DNA of 64,000 nucleotides from NCBI GenBank assembly GCA_947044365.1, contig OX345641.1, positions 6,470,347-6,534,346 of the forward strand, in the 5' to 3' direction. The DNA comes from Petrosia ficiformis (Eukaryota; Porifera; Demospongiae; Haplosclerida; Petrosiidae). Position 1 is the first letter of the stretch. Every line of letters begins with the position of its first letter. Of the stretch, positions 1 through 13,046 are shown piece by piece. The notes below the pieces were generated by a model. It was not told where the DNA came from and did no database searches. It worked only from the letters and a program-made list of their open reading frames with translations. The translations under genes and the position numbers were made by a program.

Positions 1-1150
1 AAATTTACTATAGGATTTCCATTCTTTCTTTTGGAATTATAATTCTGTTTCTGTAAAGAGAACAGATATTACTTACTTATTTCAGAGTAATTAGTATTTA
101 CATGAATACAATAACAAATAATATCTAAACTACACTGCAAAAATTAAAATAACCAATTTATTGGTTAGTACAGTTGCAGGGAATAGCATACATTTCAATC
201 TAGTTTGTCATACAGGTTGTTGTGGCTACATGTATGATGTTACTATGATTAATATGTACACCAAGTATAAAAATGTACACTAGAATAAATTAAATTATGT
301 GTTTGCAGGTTTCCAAACTACAATCTTTTTAAGAGGTTGTTGGTTGAAATATGAGAAGACAGCACCATAAAAGTATACTGCTTCAACTAATTCATTATAT
401 CATTATAATATTATTATTCATTATATTTAGTACATATCATACAACTAATTCTTAAATCCTTGCAACTGTTCTGACCAATCAAATAGTTATTTTAACTATT
501 TTGTTATTGCAGTGTACTTTGGGGTTTTCCATTCATTTTGGCATCTACTTTAAATACTAGCCAATATTGATCAATATCAAAAGAAATAAATCGTTATTTA
601 TAAACATTACCTTCCAAAAAAAAGATGTAAGTACTTGATTGATGCAGTCTCACAAGAATATTTTTAATATTGTTTTGAAGCTCATGTAACCAAGTGAGGG
701 TTAAAATAATCCATTAACTTTTACAAATAATTATAATTGTATATAGCCAGTATGTAAGGTGATGCTGTGATGACTATTATATTCCACCAACAGATGTATA
801 GAAAACTCAAAAACAAATCCACAATCTACTATTAACAGTTACTATATACTCATCGTCATATATAATTGGTAAATTTACAGTATTGACAATTATTTCATCG
901 TATAAAATTAATACACTGCAAGAATTAAATCGCTAAAACAACCATTTTATTGATTAGTATATACAGTTGCAAGGAATAGCATGAATTTCAATTATAATGA
1001 GTTTGTCAATCATCATAGAGGATGTTACTATGATGTTACTAACACTTAACGTGCATCACGTATTGAAGGGTATACTCAAAGTCACTCACATTTTATGTTA
1101 ATGTCTATTTCTATTAAATGTAACAAGACTCAACTTGCAATGGCATTCAC
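1..1150 (-). other. Intron-like sequence with duplicated repeat blocks
   Basis: Presumed intron of the paralogous gene. A block around 130-190 recurs at 915-985 (shared text around TTATTGGTTAGTACAGTTGC) and again near 45420-45500 and 49865-49935, so it is a dispersed repeat. The stretch 725-900 is homologous to 49690-49850. I see no coding exon here. Confidence 0.4.
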
Positions 1151-1268
1151 CCAAGAATATTCCATCAGTGAAAATGCTCAAAATAATAAAACTACTCCAA
1201 AATAATAGTACCAGGACACCTAAAATCATTAAAAGAAATGCAGTTCGAATTGAGAGCAACAATCCCAT
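1151..1268 (-). CDS. First exon (signal anchor) of a second epimerase/glycosyltransferase-type gene
   Basis: Minus-strand exon starting at ATG (1268) and ending at the donor G|GTGAATG. It encodes 39 residues plus one base, so the intron is phase 1. The first 29 residues begin MGLLLSIRTAFLLM and are nearly identical to exon 1 of the complete fusion gene at 50260-50377. That exon has exactly the same length (118 nt) and phase. Residues 9-30 form one hydrophobic segment, as expected of a type II Golgi membrane anchor. Flanking intron sequence (about 725-1050) also matches the intron of the other gene, so a genomic block was duplicated. No matching second exon is visible at 1-1150; it would lie left of the window or has been lost. 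The last ten codons differ strongly between the copies. Confidence 0.65.
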
Positions 1269-1334
1269 GACTGAGCGTATGGATACAGGACAATCAAAAA
1301 CTTTGTGCCGCCGCGTTAGTGGGCGTTGTTGACA

Positions 1335-3730
1335 GTCATTAGAATCCGCCCCTGACTTTTAGTAATAGGTAAAACACCAATACCAATGGTAATGACTTAC
1401 CTGGATAGCAAATAGAAATTGGTCCAGGTACAACATGTATAACTGTTTACTTCATATCATATCATATCAAGATCATTATGCACTAAACATTACTTTAGTT
1501 TATGTTGTACAGGAGCCCATAATGCAGTAAATCACTATCAAAAGCCAAAATTGTGTGCTGTTGATGTCAAATGCCGATAATTTATTCTGAAACTTTTTGC
1601 TGTTGGTATATAGATAGTCCATTTCTGCTTTTGAAAGCGTTCATTTAACAGCTACTGTTTGGAGGTATGATGCAATGCAATATTTGCAATCACATAGAAC
1701 TAATAACAGATGGTCAGACCAATTTAATTAAATGCATGTGTAGTTGTGTTCCATGGTCGATGTTATTGTGAGCATCTGATATCCCCATGTGTGTGCATAA
1801 GATTATCATAATTGTTATGACTGTCTATACAATTGCTATATATTATGTAAACATTTTGGTCTATCTCTGTTGTTTTTGACAGTATCAGGATCCAGTCAAG
1901 ATCTAGATGTTAATTGCCAACTGCATTCACAGTCAAGGGCGTAGCTAGCAGTAGGCTAGGGTAGGCTTTAGCCTACCCTCAGATTTTGAACTTATTTCTT
2001 AATTACTTCTCAAAATACTGTATATAATAAAATTAAAATAAATTATATACTTACGGGATAAATAATAATGATAATTATGTTGGAAATATAATTGTTTTCC
2101 CGACAACTTTTGATTCTTTTCAGTAAATATAACTTCTATAGCGCCATAAACCTAATGAGCGTGGGTGTTAGTCTCGATTTCTTTTTTTACTGCAGAATTC
2201 AATTCTACATTTCAGAAAAAGTGTTTGTCTAAATATACTTTCTATCAAATTTGTGTTTAGTTTTTGAGTTATTTGCAAAAGAAGTTTCCGATGTTGCAAA
2301 CTTTGAAGTGTAATAAAGTCATGAAGAATCATTGTATTGACATAGAAATTCAGATAGCAAGCTACTGCAAAAATACAATTTACAAAATAGAGAGATTTTT
2401 AAAAATAAGTCTTTACTTTTGTTGTAACAATTTATTGAATTTTCAGATTTCTGACAATGGAATTTATCAGTGGGTTTACATTTTTAGGATAAAAACTCTC
2501 TATTACATTTGAGATATTTTGCTAATGTATCTTGTTTGTACTTCGTATCTGCGAAATTTACTTTTATTCACCTTTTATTAGAAAGAGTGTTCTTGGATGC
2601 GTTGTTGTTCAAGAATCCTCCATTTTATAATAATATTTTTTACAAAAATGTGTATGTCTATTGGTAATAAAAATGGTATTTACATAAATTTTGCACGTCT
2701 ATCGGTAGAATAGACTTAGATAATAGTGGTGACGAATTATTACACTTTATTTCTAAATGAACGAATTACTGTGGGAGGAGATTAGAGTTATTATATGCGG
2801 TATCCTTGTGATAAGTATATTATCAGGATTATAGAACTTTTTTGTCAAGACTCTACAACAAAGCGGAAAAAGGTAAAATATAGTACATATAAACACCTAA
2901 CATTATACAATCAGAGCCTCTGAGAGGACTATATAGACATATATTATTATGTAGCCCTTTTTTTTGATGTAATAAGCTGTTCATGGGGGTTGGTGTAAAA
3001 TTTGCAAGCCCTGTGTTCTGTAATAATAGTAATGCTATGCTGCTGTAATCATGGATGCCTCTAGAACCTGGAATCCAAAATTTTCTGTGTGTGTATGGGA
3101 CAACATGCCTCAGACCCCTACATGCATTACACAATCTGCTCCTAGTCTCATATAACCAGACCCAACCCCTCTGCAATATGATGGGAAAGACATACTGTGT
3201 TCACTGAATCAATGTGAGGCGAACACATATATATTTGTTCAGTATTGATAAATTATGATTACTGTCCAACAGCTTCATCTTTTTTTGGATGATTCTTCAT
3301 GATTTCCTTCTACTTTTGATATTCAATCAGCTTAAAATTCCTTTTTGAGTATATACATGTACAGCAAAAAAGACATTTTCTTCATCAAAATTGTCACTTT
3401 TTATCTCTGACTCTTTAAAGTTCAATAAAATGATTCCCGAAATAGTACTTCAAACTACTGCAATAAGACAACAAAAAGATTTATTTAGCAACCCTTTCCA
3501 TAACATCTATTAAAATTTTTGATTTTCGAAATTTATCTCTGAGTATATGCTTTCAGAATTGTTCAAGAACCCTTTATTTTATTAATTAACTAAAATTTGC
3601 ATGTCTAAAATAAATGGTTAAATTTTGTTGTCAATGTCATGTGACAACAAAATCACATTGTCACATGATTGTGTTGAATTACAAAAAGTATAATTATTAT
3701 TATTATTGATTAACCTTTTTTCTGAAGAAA
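1335..3730. other. AT-rich stretch without a supported gene
   Basis: There is a short palindrome at about 1958-1981 (GGGTAGGC, TTT, GCCTACCC) within a GGCGTAGC-type repeat also seen near 47225-47270. The minus strand at 2840-3180 is open for about 100 codons after an acceptor-like TTGCAG, but has no ATG and no recognisable domain. Nothing else stands out. Confidence 0.3.
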
Positions 3731-3731
3731 A

Positions 3732-3794
3732 ATGGGACTAACGAAAAAACAGATGAGGCATTTAAATGAAGCTAGACATCAAAAGAAAGAAAAG
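3732..3794 (+). CDS. Small basic protein, exon 1 of 4
   Basis: Start exon with a good initiation context (AAAAATGGG). It encodes 21 residues, MGLTKKQMRHLN followed by a Lys/Arg-rich end, and stops at the donor AAAAG|GTACAT in phase 0. The three following plus-strand exons (5691, 6898 and 9589) are also phase 0 and together give a 94-residue, strongly basic, Ser/Lys-rich protein. I do not recognise the family. The composition suggests a nucleic-acid-binding or nuclear protein, or the N-terminal module of a transposon-derived gene; both are inference. Each exon was called from splice sites, because all are too short to stand out as ORFs. Confidence 0.55.
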
Positions 3795-4239
3795 GTACAT
3801 ATGTAACTAAATATTATTCCTATAAAACCAATGTATGTATATACATTGTATATATGACATTATATGTTTATATACATATATGAGGGTGGGGTAAAAGGTT
3901 TGAATGTTCGAACCTCTGATTGTTTGCTGCACATTTTTAGCTGAATTTCTACCTTCAAAGCTTTGCCACACTCGCTTTGATATTTTGAATATGTGTACTT
4001 CTAGTGAAGAATGTGGGTGTGTTCCTGTAAAGTTGAGGCTGTGTTGTTGGCTGCCTTTGTCTCATTTCTCAGTCCAGCAATGCTGAATCCAAGTAGAAAC
4101 AGTGACAGGAACAAGACTAGTGCTTGTTATAAAGCAATAATAGTTGATAAAAATACATGCGAACCTTTGAATATTGTTTTTATTGCTTTGAATGTTGTTT
4201 TGCAACCTTCGTTCCAGCCCTAATATATATTATATATAT

Positions 4240-4250
4240 ATAAATTATTA

Positions 4251-4305
<55 letters not shown>

Positions 4306-4315
4306 TATATAATAT
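4240..4315. repeat. (AT)n microsatellite
   Basis: Near-perfect TA/AT dinucleotide run in an intron of the small basic protein gene. Confidence 0.9.
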
Positions 4316-5099
4316 AACATTGCGTGTACATATTAGTTTTTATGTTTGTATGTACAGTGTATGAATACAACATAAGGCATGGTAATTTGGACACAAATTT
4401 AGTTTGCATATACATGTAGCCAAATTCACACTAGTCGCAAGTACATGTATAAGTGCAACTCACAGCTGAGATGCTGCTTAGTACATACAGTGTAAGTGCA
4501 CCTTGTGTAACTTCACCTGTAAAAAAAACTTCAAAGCTTTGCTACCACACCCTCTTTAATGTGGCAAGGTAATTAGTAGTCTTTTAGTAAAGTAGAAAAG
4601 AACTGATGACGAAATAGACAAAGAACCTATACCTTTGAATTTTTGGAAGGGTTTCCTGCCTCTTGTGGCCAATGGCCGAGGGGTCTATGCAGGCATGCCT
4701 GCTAAGCACCTTGGTCATAGAAGGGAGGGGTTTAGAGCCTAACGTTTCTCAATAAATACAAGTATAACTCCATCTACACACAAATTTTTGTAGGAGGAAT
4801 GGTCTGGTCTGCTTAGCCTAATTGTAGTAGTTGTGCCCTGTTACCAACAGTTTATCCAATCAAATTATATGTTATGTCAGGATAGAAAATGGTTTCCATG
4901 CTTCAAATTTTAAGAAACCTGCTTCTGATATGCACACTAGAGTAGTATCTATATACATGTAGTTTTATGTGTAGGAATGACATTGTCATAACTACTGGTA
5001 AACAAATTGTACTTCATATTGTGAGCATCATGGCTACTGTTTCCAGGCTTTCAGGCTGCAGTGAACCCTGCCCACAGTGGCATGGTAATTAGTAGGCCT

Positions 5100-5536
5100 T
5101 TAGTAAAGTTAAACAAGTGTATATAGAGAAAAAAGTATCCCTATGATTGCTTTATGGTGTCCAGCATTCAGTAATCATGGCTGACTTTATCATGCCCGAA
5201 ACACAACAGCCTATTATAGTTATTATTTTGATTATATACTCTGTTTACCTTTTATAGAACCTTGTAGAACTTTAAGAATACATTTCAGGTAGAATAGCTA
5301 GCTATTAGTTCCAGTGTCTACGTAAGCTACACAGCTTTCTTTCTGCTGGTGTGTAGAGCTTGATCGCGCGTTCTTTTTCGCGCCACGCCCATTAATTGAC
5401 CGAGCCCCCGGGAATGATGTAACTTCCTTAACTGCGTATACAACGCATACTCGCGTAGGTGACACAAGAATATATATATATAAACATACATCGAACCCGT
5501 GGGAAAACAATCATAGGGATGGCCCTACGGGCCATA
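5100..5536 (+). repeat. Dispersed repeat ending in a GGCCCTACGGGCC palindrome (copy 1)
   Basis: About 430 bp closely matching 46490-46942 in the same orientation. Both copies end in the perfect inverted repeat ATGGCCC-TAC-GGGCCAT. The block contains GC-rich stretches (ATCGCGCGTTCTTTT, CACGCCCATTAATTGAC) unlike the AT-rich surroundings, so it is probably a mobile element of unknown class. It lies in the intron upstream of exon 2 of the small basic protein gene. Confidence 0.6.
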
Positions 5537-5690
5537 AAAAATTACCGATGATGAAATTTTACTAAACTACAATAATTAAAGACTACATCACATCTCTTTA
5601 TCCATCTACATGTATATGTATCCCTACTGTGATACTCATAAATACGTTACTTATATATGTATTTTATACTAAGTCACTTTATTCTTACAG

Positions 5691-5732
5691 GAAGTAACTT
5701 CGAAAGAGACTCCGAAATCAGTGGATAAACAT
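5691..5732 (+). CDS. Small basic protein, exon 2 of 4
   Basis: The exon lies between a strong acceptor (TTTATTCTTACAG) and the donor CAT|GTATGTC. It reads EVTSKETPKSVDKH, phase 0 on both sides, and continues the hydrophilic composition of exon 1. The 42-nt length and in-frame phases make chance less likely, but the exon is short. Confidence 0.5.
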
Positions 5733-6897
5733 GTATGTCTATGTGTCATGTGTGATGTAACATATCGCATGTATATATATTGTCTTACTGCAATTAAATA
5801 ATACATGTAAATATAATATATTGAGTTGAAAAATACTGTAACTCTTAATCTTGACCTATACACTCTGAAAATAAAGATCATCTTTTAAAAAATGAGCCTA
5901 TTTTGCTATCATAGTATCAATGAGTAGTTGCAATATTGTACTAGTTGTATCTCACCTTTAGTACAGTGTAATTGCAAAACTTACATGTGGCTCTTCCTTG
6001 ATATCATTTTTATTGACTCCTGTAATAGTGACTGGTAAACATTTTTATTGGTGTAAGTCCCTTTTTGTCACATGCCACATGTACGCCACATGTACATTGT
6101 ACAGTATATACATGTGGTCATTATAATGTGATTCTTATTCTGTTCTCCAATATGTACAATGTACATTATACATGTACATTGTACATGTATCTTTGTTTAT
6201 AATTATGGCAGTAGAGAATACAAAAGATAAGTACAAGTCTATTGCAGCAACTACCAGTATAACTAACTACATGTACATGTAAACGAAAAATGGCCATTAA
6301 TGAGTTAGTCAACTGAAACTGAAACTCTTTTTAATATTAATATTGATAACTAATAAAACTGTCATACTATAACTACATGTAAAAATGTTTATTATTCTCA
6401 TAATAAACAACATTACAGTTTGAATCACATGTACATACACGTGTATACATGTACTTGTATATATTAATTTTACAGTATTCTTTTTAAAGATGTTTGCTGT
6501 TTAATTGTTTCATGTACATGTACACTATGCAGTGTTTCCCCAAGGATAAATATTAATGGAGTAATGTTCATGATGATTGTTCAACAGTACAGTAAAACAG
6601 TATTTGTTTTTCAACATAAACTTTACAGTGGGGGGAATGTACTAGTAGCATCTTTTAGGGAAACACTGATTTCTTTTATTAAATAAGTAGAAAATAAAAC
6701 AACAGAAAGACAACTTAATTTAGCAGTGTACTGTTTCTGTTGTTCTTTGCATACATGTACATGTATTGTGTATAACAGAATGCATTTTCTGTTTTCGGTT
6801 TTGACTTTTCAATCTCTGGTTAAAATAGAAATGGAACTCTGTTTCAAGAAGCAGAAATGTGCTGTAAAAAAGCTCAATTTGCTCAATGTGCACACAG

Positions 6898-7032
6898 TCC
6901 CTTCCAAAGCGTTCTAATCTTTGTACACATCTTCCTCCAGGTTTATTATCATCTCAAAGTAGTTCTTGTACTCCTGAAACTGTTCCAGTATCTGGTCTCA
7001 TGCAACGTAGATACCAAAAAAAAGGAACAAAG
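6898..7032 (+). CDS. Small basic protein, exon 3 of 4
   Basis: Open from acceptor CACACAG (6897) to donor AAAG|GTACAC, 45 codons, phase 0 to 0. The peptide is Ser/Pro-rich and ends in the basic run MQRRYQKKGTK. A stronger pyrimidine-rich acceptor lies downstream at 6940 (CTTCCTCCAG). Using it would change the incoming phase to 1 and break the match with exon 2, so the upstream site is preferred. The alternative may reflect alternative splicing. Confidence 0.45.
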
Positions 7033-7189
7033 GTACACATATACATACATGTACATGTACACAATGTACATGTGAATAGAGCATGTGTACACACATGTAT
7101 TTGTATAAGTGTCTGAGTGTCCATATACATGTACATGTACATGTAATAACGTGACACTAAACACTAAACTAATTTACATGTACATGTAC

Positions 7190-7440
7190 ATGTACAAACT
7201 AGTGTTGTTTTACTTAACTATAACTAAAATCTTTTTTAGTAAGGCATTTTGACTTTTAGTTAACTAAATTACAAGTCTGTCGCAATAATTATAACTAAAA
7301 TGAAAAATGGCCAATAATAAGTGTTGTTAACTAAAACTAAAACCCCTTTTTATTTTAGTTAATTAAACTATAACTAAATTGCAAGAAACTAGACATACTA
7401 TCTAAAAGCGGTAATTATTGATAACACTAGTGTCATGTAG
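7190..7440. repeat. MITE-like dispersed element (TTAGTTATAACTAAAAC family)
   Basis: Sequence rich in TAGTTATAACTAAAA and AAACTAGACATACTA. Related copies or fragments occur at about 6220-6370, 10130-10400, 23400-23490 and 25300-25420. No clean target duplication was found. Confidence 0.45.
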
Positions 7441-7662
7441 TGTATAGTTTAATTCCATAAATGTAGTACATTTTCCTGAGGTCAAGGTGAACGTGAATGA
7501 CCTTATGATACATGTACATTTGTTTTATTCATTTACATTGTAGTATAATACCCAATACTAAATAAAAATGTAAAATTAGATTATTTAGGTTAGGATTAAT
7601 TTCCATTGATTCGGCAACATGTTTTGCTTCTCTATGTATATCACTCCAACCCTCTCTGAGTA

Positions 7663-7708
7663 CGATATTCATAATCCCTTGGCTACGCCCTCGGGATTAT
7701 GAATATCG
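7663..7708. repeat. Perfect 16-bp hairpin with GC-rich loop
   Basis: Arms CGATATTCATAATCCC (7663-7678) and its exact reverse complement (7693-7708) enclose the 14-nt loop TTGGCTACGCCCTC. It is one of several hairpins in the window with unrelated arms but similar loops. Confidence 0.8.
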
Positions 7709-9049
7709 TTTTGGTGTATATCCTGGTAGGTATGTTCTAACTAATACATGCACCACCTCTACTGTGCTATGTGGATCAGCTGGCACTGCCGCGGTTTCAT
7801 ACAGCACACAGTAGTTTAGACACTGGGTTCTCGGGCTACTTTCGGAGTAGAGGGTTCCCATGAATCTGTACCCAGTACAGTTCCCCTTGAGCTGTGTGTC
7901 TGGGTTGTCTACTGATGATTGCTCACCTTAGAAGCATGAAATATCTATTTGCTCACTGCAAGTATGAGTTGGAGGGTTACAACTTTTCACAAGTATCTAC
8001 CTCTGCCTGCTACCAATGAACAATTCCTCTGTTACCATCGTATAATTGATCTACAATCAGACGACACACCACTAACTAGGAGGCTAGCCCAGGTTGCTGG
8101 TATGCCAACACATAACATGAGGATAGTATTCTGAGTGAACTTTTACTAATGTGTTGCCCGTGCATGGGATAGGGCATGTTGTCTGTACACGCCACATGTC
8201 AGATTGCCATGGCTATTGTGTTTCCTACCCTTATTTCTTCATTCTATGTCTCAGTGGTATTTCGAATACTTAGCCCTACCAGATTACCTATGTGTGGGGG
8301 TCTACCTGCATCTCCTTGACGCTATTTCTAAGTCAGAGTTTGTGATGCGGCCGCTGGAGCACACCCGTATATTTCTGGACAGGAAGTCATGATGATACTG
8401 AATTTCTAGGGGCATACAGCTCTTTCTGTCACCCTCCAGCAAGTAGACTTTAGGTTAAACCTGTTTATTCCATGGTTGGTTAGAAATCCATGACAGGAGG
8501 ACACAACAAAGTACAATGCCTTTTCCGGTTGAAGGAATAGATGAGTTTGATGTGTCAATGTCATGACTCTGATTGGTATTCATGTTTCATTTATGTAGTT
8601 ACACTTGTCATGTATCTAGTATTCATTGGTTATCTGTTTTGCCCAAATTTGGTCAATCCATCATACTCGCTTCTTATTGGTTGGTTCTTAGTTATAGAAT
8701 AGGAAAACGATTATTACAGAGTTGATGAGGATGAAGACGGAAGAGGCATACTTTGAGATAAGACATCACATTTTCACCATTAAGGCTAACAGTTGCTACT
8801 GGGAATGAGTCTGATGGGGTCTGTACGATGAAAGAATAGAATAATGGGAATGAGTCTGATGTGATACTCATGTGATATAAACATATCATGTGACATAGTC
8901 ACTGTAGTATTCAACAATTGTCTCTTAAACAACATATGTAGTATTTATAATATACAGAAAAGATGTTACTAAATATAGATACATACGATCTCAAGCTTCT
9001 GACTCAGCGACAAATCCTTACGCTTACGCTTGTAAACCGAGTAGTAGAA

Positions 9050-9195
9050 AAAAAAAAAGCACTGTGATCAATATAAATATGTGAACACAGTTTAAAAAAA
9101 AAAAGAAGCACTATGTGAACACATTTGAAAAAAAAAGAAGCTTATGATACTGTGATGATTATGAAATTATTGAACACAGTTGAAAAAAAAAAGGG
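9050..9195 (+). repeat. Degenerate tandem repeat with A-runs
   Basis: Three to four units of roughly GTGAACACAGTTGAAAAAAAA with intervening AAGAAGCAC. Simple tandem repeat; no coding sequence. Confidence 0.6.
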
Positions 9196-9588
9196 ATTAT
9201 GTTTGACCTCCTAAACTCTTCCATGAAGTTATAGGATGGATTTGTATTTTTAACAGTTAGGAAATCATTAAAAGAAGCTGTTAGCAAATGTCAATTTATG
9301 CAACCAAGTAACAATATGTTACATTATGTAATTCAGTTCACATAAATAATTATTTTTAAATTGTTTCACGCATGTGCAATTCAACTTTGCCACGTAGGCT
9401 AGGGTCCTGTCCCGACGGTGCTCGTTGAGTTTGTATTAACTATTAATTACCCTTATGATATTAAACTATACACTACAGGTATACATTATTGAGTTACAGT
9501 CATGTATTAACCTTGTGACATTAAACTATACACTGTAGAGCATATAAAGTTGTCACATTTTAATTATGAGACATTTCCCTTCCTACAG

Positions 9589-9633
9589 AGTGAAGCACGT
9601 CCTCATCTTCAAAATGATCCCGATAATCAGTAG
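9589..9633 (+). CDS. Small basic protein, terminal exon 4
   Basis: It follows a strong acceptor (TTTCCCTTCCTACAG) and reads SEARPHLQNDPDNQ followed by TAG. The incoming phase is 0, matching exon 3. No AATAAA was seen close downstream. If correct, the gene spans about 5.9 kb for a 94-residue product and its introns are full of TACATGTA repeats and MITE debris. Confidence 0.45.
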   Translation, partial: SEARPHLQNDPDNQ

Positions 9634-11640
9634 TCTTATGTGGTTAAGGATTCACAAGCTGGTATTCAATACAACCTGGCCAAGAAGATGTCTGTAAGTT
9701 TATGCATTTGTATAATTATGTAATTAATAATTATAATAGCTGAGATGGCCCCAGAAAATTATGGGCACATCTAAGCACTCATACAAATAGCTGGTAGTGT
9801 GTAGCAATATGTATGATGAGTATAATCACTATATGACACCACAAAGGGATATTTTACACCTGCTATGTGGCTAGGTTCTAACACAATTCATGAGGTTGCC
9901 CATAATCACAGCCTCTGGGTGTGTTATACATATCTATCCTCCATACAACATATATGTAATTAGTACATGTATATTATGTGTTTTCTTTTCTCAGTGATTC
10001 CAATCCACATCTGTTTGTGTGAAGGCATGATACTTAGATTAATGTAACCAACAGCAACAAGAAAACCTCAGGTTGACTTACAGATATCCAGGTTAGAGTT
10101 CTGTTGTGTGCCCCTGTGTGTGACAAAATGACTACTTTTAGTTATAGCCTGGTTTCTCAAACTTTTAGTTTAATTATAGTTTAGGTAATTACTAAAAAAC
10201 GTTTTACATGTAGCTAACTAAAAGTTCCTAAAGAACCCCTTTCTCATACACACACACACACTAGTGGTTAACTATAACTACACATGTATAACTAAAACCC
10301 CTTTTAGTAAGGTATTTTGATTTAGTTATAACAAGTCTATCGCAATACCCATCGCAATAACCATAACTAACTAAAATGAAAATGGACAATAAACAGTTTG
10401 ATGCAAAGCTCATACCTCACTATATTAAGTCACATGCTCAGTCTTTGTCACATGCAAACCCACAGTATCATCCCCGGCCACACATTGATTCAGACAGTCA
10501 TATGATTATTTACCCTTCTTATTTGTCAACATTCTTTACGTCATGAAGGATGATCACATAAGTACTTAATGTGTAATGATTAGGAGGTGACTATATAGTA
10601 TAATGTGGGTCAATGTCACCTGATGTGCACATAACTGTTGGCCATTCATGATCTCTGTATGAGTGAGTACTCACCAGTATACTTGACCCCAAACAATGGG
10701 CATTTAATTACACCACCATTGCATAATAGTATAAGCAATCTTAATACTACTGTAATGTTTGTGGAGATACTTTCAATTTGTGTAGCTACTTGTTGTTTAA
10801 GTATTTAAAAATGGATGCACTCAGAACCCTCACCACAAGTGTGACTGGGGAACAAGAACAATTACCATGTGTGTATACACACCTGAATAGTGATGCACTA
10901 ATATGAGATATCCATTAATGAAGCCACTTAACCAATACTTGTGGGAGCAACTTGTGGCTGAAGTGGCCTAGCCTCTGGGTGTACTTATCCAGCTAAGTGT
11001 GAGCTGCTATTCACACACTTCTAAGGATAATCTCAGGGTTTGGAAATGGAGGTGGACTTTAGACAATCCACCACATTAATAATTAACCATAGATGATATT
11101 TTTCAACCACATTTTCTACACAAGACAGTCTACTAAATGCGCTTTAAGCTTGTGCAAAAATCCAAAGTTATAAGCAATCGACTTGACAAAAGACACTAAG
11201 TGTGGGTATTGGCACTGGCCACTACACTTTAAACACTCGCCTTGTTACTTTCCTTCCGCTAACGATCCATGATTTTGGTATCGATATGTATGACATTGTT
11301 TCAAGGTCCTCTGTCTTAGTAAGTTAAAAGTTTGTGTTGTATAAAAGTTATGTGTTTGGATTGCACATGTGTATTCATTGCCAAACCTCCTAACTGCCAA
11401 TTAAAGAACACTAGTATGTGTATTTCACTGGATGGCATACACTTTAATAGGGGATGGGGTACTCTGCACTGAAAACAATGCACTCAGACTCTGAGGCTAC
11501 TTGTCAGGGTTGTCACTTCATATAAGTATACTCTACAAACCACAGAATACATGCTTGCATACATGTACTGCATGTACTACACATTATTTTAAGTGACAAC
11601 CATAAATACAACTACAGGCATAGATAGAACCATGTATGGG
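9634..11640. other. No gene seen
   Basis: AT-rich sequence holding a TAGTTATAACTAAAA-type fragment (10130-10400). It also holds one copy (about 11190-11350) of a dispersed repeat built around ACACTCGCCTTG..CTTTCC, related to 13930-14110 and 28500-28720. No exon could be supported. Confidence 0.35.
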
Positions 11641-11680
11641 TGAAATGTCACATATATGTGACATCAGTCTTCTAAGGGTT

Positions 11681-11833
11681 AAGGGCTTCGATTACCCCTT
11701 GATCCATTTGTTGTAGAATTGAGGTCGCTATAGGGGGTAAAAATAAGGTGGTAACATTGCCATCAGCAGATTTTAGCTCTTCAGATGAAGGATGAGCTGG
11801 GGCATTATCCAACAACAAGATTTTATATTCAAT
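11681..11833 (-). pseudogene. pogo/Tigger (CENP-B-like) transposase fragment
   Basis: An open minus-strand stretch of about 50 codons reads LLLDNAPAHPS ... NVTTLFLPP ... QMDQGVIEAL. This is the conserved C-terminal half of the DDE_1 domain of pogo/Tigger transposases. Two catalytic aspartates are present: D of DNAPAH and D of MDQGVI, 34 residues apart. A TGA lies just upstream, and at the EAL codons the frame runs into TTAACCCTTAGAAGACTG, which resembles the element ends at 14800-14817 and 52907-52925. The rest of the transposase is missing, so this is a truncated relic. Confidence 0.8.
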
Positions 11834-12097
11834 TCAGGGGAGTTTAATTATACAACAATTAGTTTCTGTTCCTTTAGTGTCCAAACTTATAAATAGTATT
11901 ACTGAGCAGTGTAGTTGTGAAAGTTTTGTAGTACCTTGTTATTCATCACTCATCAGTGTTAGCGGTATCTGGTAATAGAGCTGGTCCTGGGAAATATGTC
12001 AACTTGTGGAGATCTGTTTTGACTAGTTAGTATGTAGTTCTGCAATCTTATTAGATCACATTTGATATAATTATGTTACCCTTTTGAGGTCAACATA

Positions 12098-12099
<2 letters not shown>

Positions 12100-12156
<57 letters not shown>
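12100..12156. repeat. (GT)n microsatellite
   Basis: Uninterrupted TG dinucleotide run followed by (GAGT)n. Confidence 0.95.
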
Positions 12157-13046
12157 TGAGTGAGTGAAAAGGGAGGGGATGCACTCATAGTGCAGAACCC
12201 TTGCCACAATTGCTGAAGTGTGTTGAGAAATAATGATTGGCATTATGTTTTACATACATAATTATATTTGCATTCATTATAAGTGATAACACACACACTG
12301 ACACACATGTCATAACTTTGTACTTGGGTTAATAATATACAAAACCAACAGGAGGGGTGGGGCGTACTCCAAAGTATTTCTTGAGAACTGGTGAATTACT
12401 AGACAAAACTTCACAAATAGCTGAAGAAACACTCATTATGACGATAGACAAAGCCCAAGAAACAAAGTTTCAAAGAGATAAAAATTAGTGTTTTGTGATT
12501 TACCTTGATATTGCTTGAACATGGAACCCTTAAATGACTACATAATGACATTCATGAGACATAATTTTTTTTTTTTTTTAATATTCTATACCTAATACGT
12601 ACATTGATGTTACCTGACCTTGCTTTTCAGTCTCAGCAAATAATCTTATGGTTGGTGTATGTATGGAATATGTGCATGTCAATTTGTGAAGAAGATGCAA
12701 ACAAAAACCTAACTTAGTTGTAGCTAAGTGCTTTTCTTCTCTTTTTCTATTTGGCAGCTCTTCTCCAACTTCTCTTCCTCCTTTTCATAGTCATGATCTA
12801 TCTATTATGAATATCATTACAGTCTTATATCAGCCCTGTGGTTTCATATCCACCTACTGTATCACATATAACACCTGTTGATAACTTTGTTAGCTGTTAT
12901 ATCTATCTATATAGGAGAACTGGAGGCGGACCTTCTCACTTCTGTGATGTCTAATCTAAGGTGCAAGGTTAGGTGACAGATGACAATGTGTGTAGTTTTA
13001 TATTAGCTTGTACTACAAGATTTATGATTTTACTCTTAATGTACTA

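Noticed and set aside
1959..1980. GGGTAGGC palindrome as a member of the shared-loop hairpins
   Set aside because: Short arms and a TTT loop; it lies in a common GGCGTAGC repeat and lacks the GC-rich loop.
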